A stretch of DNA of 64,000 nt from Millisia brevis NBRC 105863 (lineage in GTDB: Bacteria > Actinomycetota > Actinomycetes > Mycobacteriales > Mycobacteriaceae). Below the pieces are notes generated by a model, which searched no databases, was not told the origin of the DNA, and saw only the letters and a list, made by a program, of their open reading frames with translations. The translations under genes and the position numbers were made by a program. Shown here piece after piece: positions 44,399 through 54,900 of this stretch; the stretch's first letter is position 1; each line of letters begins with the position of its first letter. Where the stretch lies: assembly GCF_001552615.1 (NCBI RefSeq), contig NZ_BCRN01000004.1, positions 310,001-374,000 of the forward strand, in the 5' to 3' direction.

Positions 44399-46033
44399 CT
44401 ACCCGAGCAGGCCCGCCACGACCGCCCGCTTGTCGACCTTCCCGACGGCGGTGATCGGCAGGGTCGACACGTGTCGCACCTCGTCCGGGATCATGAACGT
44501 CGCCACGCCCCGGTCGAGTAGGAAGGCCCGCACGTCGGCGAGGTCGAGATCGGCGCGGTCGGAAATGACGGCCGCGCAGATGCGTTCACCGAGGGTGGGG
44601 TCGGGCAATCCGACCACCGCCACCCGACGAATCCGCGGATGCGCCAGCAGCAGGTCCTCGACATCATCGGCCGCCACGTTCTCGCCGGCCCGCACGATCG
44701 TGTCCTTGATCCGGCCGGTCACCGCGATTCGCCCCGACGGCAACCGTCGCACCTTGTCACCGGAGCGGTAGAAGCCGTCCGGGGTGAACGACCGTCGGTT
44801 GTGGTCCTCGGCCCGGTAGTAGCCGCGCAGGGTGTACGGCCCGCGGGTCAGCAGTTCACCCTCGTCCACCTCGGTGCCGTCGGCGTCGACCACCCGGATC
44901 TCGTCCAGCGTGCTCATCGGGGTCACCTGCGCGCCCACCACCGTCTCGGGGTCGTCGTCGAGTTCGGTGGTGCAGATCAGCCCCTCGGCCATCCCGAAGA
45001 CCTGCTGCAGTCGGCACGGCCAGGCGTCGAGGATCGCCCGCGCGTCCGCCTCCGCCAGCCGCGCACCACCCACCTGCATCAGCCGCATCGACGACAGATC
45101 CGCCGGCTCCCATTCGGTGGCGGCCGTCCACACCTGCGCCAGGGCCGGGACGAGCGCCACGACGGTCACGCCGTATTGCTCGATCAGGTCGAGGGCATTG
45201 TCCGGTGCCGGGTCGTCGGTCAGCACGACGTGCGCGCCCAGGCGCAAGGCGCCGAGGAATCCGGGGCAGGCGAGTGGGAAGTTGTGTGCGGCCGGGAGAA
45301 CCACCAGGTAGGTATCGGCGGCCGAGAGTCCGGTCACCTCGGTCGCCCGTTCGATGTTGTACCGGTAGTCGTTGTGGGTGCGCGGGATCAGCTTCGGCAG
45401 ACCCGTCGTGCCGCCGGAGACCAGGAAGACGGCGGGGGTGTCCGGATCCGCGCGGTGACCGTCCTCGGGGCCGGAAGCGGCGCCCGAGTCGGTCTCGGCA
45501 TCGATCGTCAGGTCCGGGGGAGGCGCAAACGCGCCCGGATCGCCCTCGACCCACACAAAGCGGACCGAGGGCACCCGGCCGAGCAGGTCGGCGGCCAGCT
45601 CCCGATAGTCGAACCCCGCCGCCCGGTCGTGACAGATATATCCCACCGCGCCGGCCACCTCGGCGAGATGCGCGATCTCGGTGATGCGGTGGGCGGGAAG
45701 TGTCAGTACCGGCACCGCGCCCGCCCGCAGCAGACCCAACAGGTTGACCACGAGGGCCACCGAGTTGACGCATTGCAGGACGACCCGGTCGCCGGGTTGC
45801 AGTCCTGCGGATCGAAACCCGGCGGCGCGGCGCCGGGCGGCGGCCTCCAACTCGGCGAACGTCAGCCGCTGGGCGCCGTCCGTCACCGCCGGAGCAGCTC
45901 CGGGACTGCCGACCACCGACCAGAGCGGTTGGTTCGCCCAGATGTCAAGAGCGCGATAGGAGTCGGCGGAACGCGGCGGATGCGGAAGGAATCCGTCGAT
46001 CACATCGTCGGGGCTCGTGGACGCGTACACCAT
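44399..46033 (-). CDS. mbtA: salicylate (2,3-dihydroxybenzoate)-AMP ligase
   Basis: 544 residues; adenylates an aryl acid and loads it onto an aryl carrier domain. Core motif A3 VFLVSGGTTGLPKLIPRTHNDY, aromatic-acid pocket PAAHNFPLACPG, A5 QVFGMAEGLICTT, A7 FYRSGDKVR, A8 GRIKDTIVRAGENVAADDVE, and A10 ITAVGKVDKRAV with its lysine. These match MbtA, DhbE and EntE. Salicylate rather than dihydroxybenzoate is inferred from the neighbouring salicylate synthase. It is divergent from that gene across an iron box. Start GTG or ATG at 46033 reading VYAST. The carrier partner is probably the N-terminal domain of the product at 51944. Confidence 0.93.
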   Translation of the reverse strand: MVYASTSPDDVIDGFLPHPPRSADSYRALDIWANQPLWSVVGSPGAAPAVTDGAQRLTFAELEAAARRRAAGFRSAGLQPGDRVVLQCVNSVALVVNLLGLLRAGAVPVLTLPAHRITEIAHLAEVAGAVGYICHDRAAGFDYRELAADLLGRVPSVRFVWVEGDPGAFAPPPDLTIDAETDSGAASGPEDGHRADPDTPAVFLVSGGTTGLPKLIPRTHNDYRYNIERATEVTGLSAADTYLVVLPAAHNFPLACPGFLGALRLGAHVVLTDDPAPDNALDLIEQYGVTVVALVPALAQVWTAATEWEPADLSSMRLMQVGGARLAEADARAILDAWPCRLQQVFGMAEGLICTTELDDDPETVVGAQVTPMSTLDEIRVVDADGTEVDEGELLTRGPYTLRGYYRAEDHNRRSFTPDGFYRSGDKVRRLPSGRIAVTGRIKDTIVRAGENVAADDVEDLLLAHPRIRRVAVVGLPDPTLGERICAAVISDRADLDLADVRAFLLDRGVATFMIPDEVRHVSTLPITAVGKVDKRAVVAGLLG

Positions 46034-46042
46034 GCCAGCAGA

Positions 46043-46061
46043 TTAGCTTAGGATAAGCTAC
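46043..46061. promoter_or_regulatory. IdeR/DmdR-like iron box
   Basis: TTAGCTTAGGATAAGCTAC matches the 19-bp IdeR consensus TTAGGTTAGGCTAACCTAA at 15 positions and is itself an inverted repeat (TAGCTTA-GGA-TAAGCTA). It lies 10 bp upstream of the mbtA-like gene and 85 bp upstream of the mbtI-like gene, so iron repression of both arms is likely. Confidence 0.85.
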
Positions 46062-46146
46062 GTAATCGCCGTTGAGGATCGAAAAGGTTCGAAACGGTAT
46101 CCGCGTGGGTGCGACTGGCCCCGCGAATGCCAGAGGGGAAACGGTG

Positions 46147-47490
46147 ATGACGACGATCATCGACGGCCCGAGCGTCCGTCATGCCTTGCGTGCCAATCGG
46201 ATCGCATCCGCGTGGGCGGCATCGGGCATATGTGACGACTACGTGGTGTACGAGCGTGACCAGCACTGGTCGTTCGCCGGTGGGCGACGGATCTCGATCG
46301 TGCTGACGGCCGCGGAGGTGATCGTCGACAACGGCCGCGAACGTCGATCGACGTCCTGGACCGGTAGCCCGGCGCGGCAGCTGGAGTCGGTGATCGCCAC
46401 CCGTGTCCCATCCTCCGCCCGACTCGTCGGTTGGGTGGGATTCGACTTCTGCGCAGCAGAATTCGGACTATTGGGACACATTCCGCGCAGTCAGGTGCTC
46501 GCGCATCTGATCGTTCCCGAGTTCGAGGCCGTCGTCACGCCGACGGGGGTGACCATCGACGGCGCCGACGCGCGGACCGAAGCGATCCTGCGTGCGATCG
46601 CGGAGACCGCCGATGTGCCGGTCCCGTCGGACGACACCTGTGTCGGTGTCGATCTCGATCGGGGCGCAGGGCGGTATCGGGACGTCGTGAGCCGGGCGGT
46701 CGACGAGATTCGGGCGGGCCGCTACCGCAAGGTGGTGCTCGCCCGGCAGGTGGAGATCCCCGTCGATGTCGACATCCCGGCGACCTATCGCCGCGGGCGG
46801 GCCGCGAACACCCCGGCCCGGTCCTTCCTGTTGCGTCTCGACGGTCTGGAAGCCGCCGGATTCAGCCCCGAATTGGTCGCCGCGGTCCGAGCCGATCGCA
46901 CGGTGGTCGCCGAGCCGCTGGCCGGCACCCGGGCGTTCGGGGTCTCGGAGGATCTCGACCGTCGCGCACGTGCCGAGTTGGAGACCGACATGAAGGAGAT
47001 CGCCGAACACGCGTTGTCCGTGCAGACCGCCTTCGACGAGGTGGCGGCGGTCGCGGCGCAGGGCACCACCGCCGTGACCGATTTCATGCGGGTCCGCGAA
47101 CGCGGCAGCGTGCAGCATCTCGGGTCGACGGTCACCGGCACGCTGAGCGAACGGCTCGGACCATGGGATGCGCTGGCGGCGTTGTTCCCGTCGATCACCG
47201 CGTCCGGCACGCCGAAACGCGCTGCCGTCGACGCGATCTACCGATACGAGGGACGCCCCCGCGGGCTCTACTCGGGGGCGGTCGTCACCGTGACCCCGGC
47301 GGGCGACTTCGAAGCGACGTTGGCTCTGCGCACCGTCTTTCGCCAGAACGGGCGGTGTTGGCTCCAGGCCGGGGCCGGCATCGTCGAGCAGTCGGAGCCG
47401 GAGCGCGAATTCCGCGAGACCTGCGAGAAGCTCGGAAGTGTCGCGCCCTATCTGGTGCCGCACCGGCCGCCGGCGGAGCGCACCGCATGA
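46147..47490 (+). CDS. mbtI: salicylate synthase (chorismate-utilising, MbtI type)
   Basis: 447 residues; converts chorismate to salicylate through isochorismate. Family motifs: YRKVVLARQVEIP, FSPELVAAVRADRTVVAEPLAGTR, DMKEIAEHALSVQTAFDEV, SVQHLGSTVTG, LFPSITASGTPKRAAVDAI, YRYEGRPRGLYSGAVVTV, GAGIVEQSEPEREFRETCEKL (metal-binding Glu). ATG 46147 follows a GGGGAAA site. Its stop overlaps the NRPS ATG (ATGA), so salicylate production is linked to the assembly line. First gene of the rightward arm after the iron box. Confidence 0.94.
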   Translation: MTTIIDGPSVRHALRANRIASAWAASGICDDYVVYERDQHWSFAGGRRISIVLTAAEVIVDNGRERRSTSWTGSPARQLESVIATRVPSSARLVGWVGFDFCAAEFGLLGHIPRSQVLAHLIVPEFEAVVTPTGVTIDGADARTEAILRAIAETADVPVPSDDTCVGVDLDRGAGRYRDVVSRAVDEIRAGRYRKVVLARQVEIPVDVDIPATYRRGRAANTPARSFLLRLDGLEAAGFSPELVAAVRADRTVVAEPLAGTRAFGVSEDLDRRARAELETDMKEIAEHALSVQTAFDEVAAVAAQGTTAVTDFMRVRERGSVQHLGSTVTGTLSERLGPWDALAALFPSITASGTPKRAAVDAIYRYEGRPRGLYSGAVVTVTPAGDFEATLALRTVFRQNGRCWLQAGAGIVEQSEPEREFRETCEKLGSVAPYLVPHRPPAERTA

Positions 47491-50400
47491 CCGGTATTCC
47501 GGCGGGTTCGGTAGCGGCGCCCACCCCGTGGCAGCGTCATATGTGGCTGTCCCAGCGGGTGCGCGCCGGCCGCGTCGACCTGAACGCCGGTGCGGCCGTG
47601 TATCTGTCGGGTCCGCTGGATGTCGATGCCCTCGATCGGGCGATCCGCCGGGTCGCCGACCGGCATCCGCTGCTGCGCTCGCATTTTCCGGCCGACGCCA
47701 CCGGGATGCCGCGTCGCGTCGTGGCCGCGACATCCGATGGTCCCCAACGCACCTCCCTGGTCGACGAGCCATCGATCGGCCCGGATGATCCGCGGGTGCG
47801 GCTGCGGGTGCGGCGCCTGTTTCATCACGTCTTCGATCCGACCGGGCAGGCGCCGCTGCGCTCGGAGCTGATCGACCTCGGCGGCGGTCGGTACGTGCTG
47901 GCGGTCGTCGCTCACCATCTCGCCTGCGACGAACCGGGTATCGGCTGGTGGTTCGAGCAGGTTGCGGCAGGCTATCGGGCGGATACCGGATCGGCCGATG
48001 CGGACGCCGTCGACGTCACGACGGTGCCTGCGGTCCCGTCCCCGTCGGCCCCGTCCGGAGGTGCACCGCGCCTGCCCGCGTCCGAGCTGGTCTTTCCCGA
48101 GTTGGTCTTCCCCGGGGAGGACCCCACCCGCCGAATGGTGGGGCGCTCCGCCGCCGTCGACATCCCTCTGTCCCGTGACGCGGTGGACGGACTCGATCGT
48201 GCCTGCGCGCGGACGGATGTCACGCCCGCCGCAGCCGTCGCCGCGGCCGCGATCATCACGGTCGGTCGACTCTGCGGGACCGAGGACCTCGCGGTGGCGA
48301 CATCGTTGTCGGGGACCGGCGCCACCCCGCCGGGGGCCGCAGTTGCGACGGCACACTGCGTGATCGATCGCCACGCCCGCGTGGACGACGCCGTGCGCGC
48401 GGTCGGCCGTGCACTGTCGGCGCCGCCCGCCGCCCCGGTCGATCCCGAATCGGGACTCGGAACACGGCGAGCACCAACGGATGTCGACGTCCGGCTGCGC
48501 GCGGTGCACCACCGGACGATCGATCCGAGCTTCGCGGACGATGTCCGGGTGCGGGTGCTCACCACCGACACCGGACACACCGCCCACCCGCTGACCGTCG
48601 ACATCGGCCCCGACCTGCGGCTGCTGCACGATCCCTCGGTGGTCTCCGGCCCGGTGGCCGCGGCTGCGGCCGAGGCGACGGCACTCCTGCTCGAGGCCTT
48701 TGTCGACGGTTCCGATCGAGCCGTGATCGACGTGCCGACCGCCGGCGCCGCCACGCGCGATCGGATGCTCGCCCGCTCCCACGGCCGCCCGACCCCGATC
48801 CCGTCCACCACCGTCCTCGAGGCGGTCGCCCGCCGGCTGCACGACGATCCGACGGCGGAGGCGGTCATCGACGCCTCGCGCACCGCCGACCGCGCGGGGC
48901 TCGATCACGACAGCCGGGTCCTGGCGCGACGGCTGCACCGCGCGGGTGTCCGAGCGGGCGCGGTCGTGGCGACCCTGCTCGATCCCTCGGTCGAGATGGT
49001 CGCGGCCGCCCTGGCGATCCTGCGGATCGGCGCGGTGTACCTCCCGATCGATCGGCGCGCGGACCCGGCGGTGGTGGCTCGGCTGTTCGAGCGGGCCCGC
49101 CCGGATGCCGTGGTGGTCGAGGAGCGGGATGACGTCCCCGCATCCGTGGCCGTGCCCGTGGTGGCGATCGGCGAGCAGGCGGTGAACGACGCTCCGCCGA
49201 GCTCGGCCGTCGACGCCGTGATCCACCCCGGCCGGACCGCCTACCTGGTGCCGGCCCGCGCCGACGCGGCGGACCCACCGCTGGTGGCGATCTCCCACGG
49301 CGCGCTCGCCGAATATGTCGGCTGGCTCGGGCGACTGGTCGACCTGCAACCGGACGAATCCGTGCTCCAGGTCGCCCCGGCGGGATTCGACGTCGGTATC
49401 GCCGAGATCTTCGGCTGCCTGACCGGCGGCTTCCGGTTGGTGATCCCGCAGGTCGACCGCGCACAGGACATGGGCTACCTCACCGACCTGATCGGCCGCC
49501 ACCGTGTCGCCACGATGCACGTGGTGCCGTCCCAGCTGGTCAACCTGCTCGCGCAGCGCGGCATCGAGCGATGGACGTCGTTGCGCTGCATTCCGGTCGG
49601 CGGCGAACCGCTCCCGGCGCGCCTGGCCAACCGGTTCACCGCCGGCTTCGACGCGACCCTCCACAACTTCTACGGCGTCACCGAGATGACCCTGGCCGCC
49701 GGACATCACGAGGTGACGGCCGCATCCGGACACGGTTTCGTCCCGATCGGCGGTCCCAAGGACAACACCCGGATTCTGGTCCTCGACGACCGTCTCCGAC
49801 CGGTATCCGAGGGCATCATCGGCGATATCTACGTCGGCGGCAGCCAGTTGGCCACCGGCTACCACCGGCAATCGGCCGCTACCGCCGCCCGATTCATCGC
49901 CGACCCCTTCCGGGCGGGAAGTCGACTGTTCCGAACGGGTGACCGCGGACGCTGGACCGACCAGGGCCTGGACTACTGCGGTCGCGACGACCACCTGGTC
50001 GTGGCGGGGCGGCCGGTACCGCGTCGCGAGGTCGAACGCGTGGTGGCCGATACGCTCGACGCCCGCACGGCGGTGGTGGATCTGGTCGGCCCGCGCGACA
50101 TGCTGGTCGCCTGGGTGGTCGACCCGAGCGAGGACGTGGCGGACGCGACCGTTCGCGAACGCCTGGCGACCGTGCTGCCCGATCACATGGTTCCCGCCGT
50201 CGTCGTTGCGCTCGAACGGATTCCGTTGACCGCGACCGGCACCATCGACCGCGCCGGCCTGCCGATCCCCGAGGCGCCGATCCCCGCACCCGGCCGATCG
50301 GCACGCACGCCGACGGAACGGCGCATCTGCCGGATCGTCGCCGAGGTCGCCGGCCGCACCGTGCACCTGGACGACTCGGTGTCCGGGCTCGGTTGGGGGC

Positions 50401-51959
50401 CGGTGACGGTCACCGAACTCGCCAGCCGGCTGTCCGCGGAGTTCGGGACCACCGTCGGTACCGACGATGTGCTGCGGTGGTCCACCCCGGCCGCGATGGC
50501 CGCCGCGATCGACACGGCAACGCTGGCCGCGGCGGTCGATCCGGTGACCACCGGCCCGATCCCGCGCCGCTCGACCGACGACGATCCGCCGCACACGCGC
50601 GCTTCCTCACGTTCGGCCGCGCCGCGGACGGGGGACCCGACCCTGGTGGTCGTCGGGGCGGGCCCGAAGGGGATCGCGGTGGCGGTCAAGGCGGCCGTCC
50701 TGCGCGACGCGGGCCTGCCCGCGCCGCGGGTGATCATCGTCGAACGACGCGTCATCGGGGCCAATTGGACGGCCGCCGGCGGCTGGACCGACGGCTCCCA
50801 GCGCCTGGGTACCAGCCCGGAGAAGGACCTGGGATTCCCCTACCGCTCCGCGGAGTTCCGCGGCTTCAACCGGGCCGTCGATCAAGCGGCGCAGCGCTTC
50901 TCGTGGGCCTCCTATCTGGTCGCCGCCGGCACCTTCGGCGAGTGGGTCGACCGCGGCCGCCCGGCTCCGCGGCACCGGGAGTGGGCGCGCTATCTGCAAT
51001 GGGCCGCCGACCAGGCCGGCGTCGAGGTGGTGACCGGTGAGGTCACCGGACTGTCGATCGAGGACGGCCGGTGGCGCGTCGACCTCGGCGCGCACGGCGA
51101 CGCGCTGACCGCCGACGCGGTGATGGTGACCGGTCCGGGCAGCGCGGTCAGCGACTGGGAATCGCTCGGACCTCGGGTGGTGGGCCCGGCGTCGTTCTGG
51201 CGCAGCGTCGTTGCGCGGGCGGTGCCCTCCGCCGCCCGAACGGCGGTGATCGGTGCCGGGGAGACCGCCGGAGCGATCCTGCACGAGATGTCGCGGCAGG
51301 AGGTGGCGAGCATCAGCGTCGTCGCCCCACGCGCGAGCCTGTTCACCCGAGGCGAGGGCTACTTCGAGAACCGGGTCTTCACCGACAGTGTGCGGTGGGA
51401 ATCGTTGAGCATCACCCAGCGTCGCGAGGTCATCGACCGCGCGGACCGCGGTGTGCTGTCGACCCGGGTGATGGACGAGATCCGGCTGGACGGCCGGATC
51501 GCGCACCTCGAGGGCCGCGTGCGGTCCGCCCGCTCCGCCGCCGACGGCATTCGCCTGGGCATCGACACCTCGGCCGGTCCGATCGAACGGGACTTCGACT
51601 GGGTGATCGACGCGCGCGGTACCCGCGACCTGTGGATGTTGGACCTGCTGGACGCCGGGGCGCGCGACCGTCTCGAACGGGCGATCGGGGGACCGGCAAG
51701 CCTGGATCGGCTGCAGCTGTCGGTCGGCCGGGACCTGGCTGTCGAGGGCCTCTTCCCGCAGCTGTTCACCCCGTCGCTCGCGGCGTTGCGTCAGGGACCG
51801 GGCTTCCCGAATCTCAGCTGCCTCGGCCTGCTGGCCGACCGGATCTGCGCCGGAATCGTCCGCGCGCCACAGGAAATCACCCACGATCAGAACACCGAGG
51901 ACGACGCGGCCGACCCGCGCCCATCGGCGGAACGGAGACAGGGATGGACGCTGGTATGA
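47487..51959 (+). CDS. NRPS C-A-T (degenerate A and T) fused to MbtG-like lysine N6-hydroxylase
   Basis: 1490 residues. Condensation domain, residues about 1-430, with active-site HHLACDE (His143, His144, Asp148). Adenylation domain about 430-950: A4/A5 segments are kept (FDVGIAEIFG, NFYGVTEMTLA), but the A3 loop TSGSTGxPKG is replaced by PARADAADPP (about 588-598) and the A10 motif reads PLTATGTIDR (about 912), lacking the catalytic Lys. The carrier motif GGHS reads GWGP (about 970), with no serine for phosphopantetheine. From about 1050 a complete MbtG-type flavin monooxygenase follows: VVGAGPKGIAVAVKA, RLGTSPEKDLGFPYRSA, VIGAGETAGAILHEM, GPGFPNLSCLGLL. I infer the A and T domains cannot load an amino acid, while hydroxylase and perhaps condensation functions remain. 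Confidence 0.85.
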   Translation: MTGIPAGSVAAPTPWQRHMWLSQRVRAGRVDLNAGAAVYLSGPLDVDALDRAIRRVADRHPLLRSHFPADATGMPRRVVAATSDGPQRTSLVDEPSIGPDDPRVRLRVRRLFHHVFDPTGQAPLRSELIDLGGGRYVLAVVAHHLACDEPGIGWWFEQVAAGYRADTGSADADAVDVTTVPAVPSPSAPSGGAPRLPASELVFPELVFPGEDPTRRMVGRSAAVDIPLSRDAVDGLDRACARTDVTPAAAVAAAAIITVGRLCGTEDLAVATSLSGTGATPPGAAVATAHCVIDRHARVDDAVRAVGRALSAPPAAPVDPESGLGTRRAPTDVDVRLRAVHHRTIDPSFADDVRVRVLTTDTGHTAHPLTVDIGPDLRLLHDPSVVSGPVAAAAAEATALLLEAFVDGSDRAVIDVPTAGAATRDRMLARSHGRPTPIPSTTVLEAVARRLHDDPTAEAVIDASRTADRAGLDHDSRVLARRLHRAGVRAGAVVATLLDPSVEMVAAALAILRIGAVYLPIDRRADPAVVARLFERARPDAVVVEERDDVPASVAVPVVAIGEQAVNDAPPSSAVDAVIHPGRTAYLVPARADAADPPLVAISHGALAEYVGWLGRLVDLQPDESVLQVAPAGFDVGIAEIFGCLTGGFRLVIPQVDRAQDMGYLTDLIGRHRVATMHVVPSQLVNLLAQRGIERWTSLRCIPVGGEPLPARLANRFTAGFDATLHNFYGVTEMTLAAGHHEVTAASGHGFVPIGGPKDNTRILVLDDRLRPVSEGIIGDIYVGGSQLATGYHRQSAATAARFIADPFRAGSRLFRTGDRGRWTDQGLDYCGRDDHLVVAGRPVPRREVERVVADTLDARTAVVDLVGPRDMLVAWVVDPSEDVADATVRERLATVLPDHMVPAVVVALERIPLTATGTIDRAGLPIPEAPIPAPGRSARTPTERRICRIVAEVAGRTVHLDDSVSGLGWGPVTVTELASRLSAEFGTTVGTDDVLRWSTPAAMAAAIDTATLAAAVDPVTTGPIPRRSTDDDPPHTRASSRSAAPRTGDPTLVVVGAGPKGIAVAVKAAVLRDAGLPAPRVIIVERRVIGANWTAAGGWTDGSQRLGTSPEKDLGFPYRSAEFRGFNRAVDQAAQRFSWASYLVAAGTFGEWVDRGRPAPRHREWARYLQWAADQAGVEVVTGEVTGLSIEDGRWRVDLGAHGDALTADAVMVTGPGSAVSDWESLGPRVVGPASFWRSVVARAVPSAARTAVIGAGETAGAILHEMSRQEVASISVVAPRASLFTRGEGYFENRVFTDSVRWESLSITQRREVIDRADRGVLSTRVMDEIRLDGRIAHLEGRVRSARSAADGIRLGIDTSAGPIERDFDWVIDARGTRDLWMLDLLDAGARDRLERAIGGPASLDRLQLSVGRDLAVEGLFPQLFTPSLAALRQGPGFPNLSCLGLLADRICAGIVRAPQEITHDQNTEDDAADPRPSAERRQGWTLV

Positions 51960-54900
51960 ACGGCACCACCACGGCGACGGTGCGCACCCGCGAGGACCTG
52001 CGCCGGCTGGTCGCCGACGAACTGGACCTGTCGCCCGAGCAGATCGCCAACGACGACGATCTGCTCGGCCGGGGCATGCATTCGCTGGCGATGATGAAGT
52101 TCGCCGGACGGCTGCGCAAGGCCGGGCATCGCATCAACTACTCGAAGCTGGCGTTGACCCCGACGATCGACGAATGGGCGCAGCTGCTCGACCTCGGTTC
52201 GGAGACCGCCGAACCGGCCGGGGTCGCTCCCGCTGCCGCCGAGGACGCCGGCGACGACGGTGCCGAATTCGCGCTCGCCACCATGCAGCACGCCTACTGG
52301 ATCGGTCGCGACGCCGGCCAGGCCCTCGGCGGGGTGGCGGCACATCTGTACGTCGAGTTCGACGGTGCCGGTATCGATCCGGAGCGCCTGCGCGACGCGG
52401 TGCGCCGGCTGACCGAGCGGCACGAGATGCTGCGGGTGCGCATCGGGGACAACGGCACCCAGAGCATCGGCGATACGGCGTACCCGAACACCTTCACCCT
52501 GATCGACCTGCGCCGGGGCGCCGACCCGGAGACCGCGCTGGCCGATCTCCGGGATCGCAAGAGCCACCAGCGGATGGACATCGAGAACGGGCAGGTCCTC
52601 GACGTGACCGTGACCCTGCTGCCCGACGGACGGCATCGTCTGCACGTCGACGTCGACATGATCGCCGCCGACGCCCAGAGCTACCGGCGCCTGCTCGCAG
52701 ACCTGGCCGACGCCTACGTCACCGAGGCGGACCTGCCGGAGATCGGCTACAGCTACCGGCGCTACCTGGCCGACCGGGCCGTCTCCCTCGACGCCGCCGC
52801 GGCCGACGAGGACCGGCTCTGGTGGGCCGAACGATTGGACACCCTGCCGGAGATCCCCGCGCTGCCGACCGTCCCCGAACACGAGCGCACCGATCCGAAT
52901 CGCAGTGTGCGGCTGCATCACCTGCTGACCCCGGAGCGGAAGCGGCGGCTCGAGAGCGCCGCGACCGCCGCCTCGACCACCCCGGCCGCCGTGGTCGCAT
53001 CGCTGTTCGCCGAGGCGATCGCCGTCCGCTCCGCGTCGCAGCGGTTCCTGCTCAACGTGCCGTTGTTCAACCGGGAACCGCTGCACTCCAACGTGGACGA
53101 CCTGGTCGGCGACTTCACCAACTCGGTCCTGGTCGACGTCGATCTCACCGCACGCCGATCGATCCGCGATCGCGCCCAGGCCGTCCAACGCGCGATCCAC
53201 ACCGCCTCGGCGCACAGCGCCCGGGAAGGTCTCGACGTGCTGCGCGATCTCGGTCGTCATCTCGGCCGCCCGGTGACGCCGTCGGTGGTCTTCACCTCGG
53301 GGCTGAACCTGGGGGAGCTGTTCTCCGAGCGGGTGACCGAGGTCTTCGGCCGGCCGGCCTGGGTGATCTCGCAGGGACCGCAGGTCGACCTCGACGCTCA
53401 GGTCGCCGAGGTCGACGGCGGCATCCTGGTCAATTGGGATATCCGCCGCGACGCCTTCCCCGCCGGGGTTGTCGAGGCGATGTTCGGAGACTTCGTGCGG
53501 CTGATCGACGGCGCGCTCGCCGATGACGCCGACTGGGATCGCCTTCCCGCGGAAGCGGACATCCCTCGGCCGGCCCTGAACGCGACGGACGCTGCACCGG
53601 CACCGCGCACGCTGCACGACAGCTTCTTCGAACGGGCCGACCGGCATCCTGATGCGCCGGCCGTCCTCGGTGTCGAGACGGTGAGCTTCGGCGAACTGTC
53701 CCGAGCCGCCCGCTCGGTCTCGGCCGCTCTGCGGGCCGTCGGAGTGCAGGACGGCGATGCGGTGGCGGTGTCACTTTCTCGGGGGAGCGGGCAGATCACC
53801 GCCGTGCTCGGTGTCCTCGCGGCCGGCGCCCACTACGTACCGATAGGCGTGCACCAACCGGCGGTCCGCCGGGACACGATCCTGCGAGCCGCGGGCGCCC
53901 GGGTGCTGATCGGTGAATCGGAATCCGATGCCCCCGAAGGGGTGAGGGTGCTGCCCATCGCGGAAGCGATCACCGCCGAGCCGCTCGGCGCGCCGGTCCC
54001 CGTCGCCCCGGAAGCGGTTGCCTACGTGCTGTTCACCTCCGGATCGACCGGTGAACCCAAGGGCGTGGAGGTATCCCATCGGGCGGCCGCCGCGACCATC
54101 GACGCCATCGCCGACCGGTTCGACCTGACCGACCGGGACCGCACCATCGGCCTGTCCGCCCTGGAGTTCGATCTGTCGGTCTTCGACATCTTCGCTCCGC
54201 TGGCCCTCGGCGGCGCCGTGGTCACCGTCGCCGATCAGATCGCGCGCGATGCGCGGGCGTGGTCGGAACTGATCGCCGCCACCGGGGTGACGGTGGTCAA
54301 CGCCGCCCCCGGATTGATCGGCATGCTGGCCCATTCGGCGACACCGGAGGAGCTCGGCGCGGTGCGACTGGTCCTCACCGGCGGCGACCGGGTAGACGCC
54401 GACCTGGCGCGCCGACTGCGCGCCGCCGTTCCCGGCCTGCGCTTCGTCGGCCTGGGCGGCGCCACCGAGACGGCGATCCACTCGACCGTCCACGAGGTGA
54501 CCGACGCGACCGATGCCGCGCTCACCCAGGTTCCTTATGGTCGACCGCTGGCCGGCGTCGCACTGCGCGTGGTGAACGAACGCGGTGAGGACTGCCCCGA
54601 CCTGGTGGCCGGCGAGATCTGGATCGGTGGAGCCGGGGTGGCGGACGGCTACCGCGGCGACCCCGACCGCACCGCCGACCGCTTCGTGATTCGGGACGGG
54701 ATTCGCTGGTATCGCACCGGCGATCTGGGTCGGGTGCTGCCGGGCGAGATTGTCGACTTCATCGGCCGACGGGATCATCAGGTCAAGATCCGCGGCTACC
54801 GGGTCGAACTCGGCGAGGTCGAAGCGGCGTTGCAGGCCGACGACGCCGTCGAAGCCGCGGTCGCCGCGGTGATCGGTACGGGCTCACCACGGCTGCTGGC

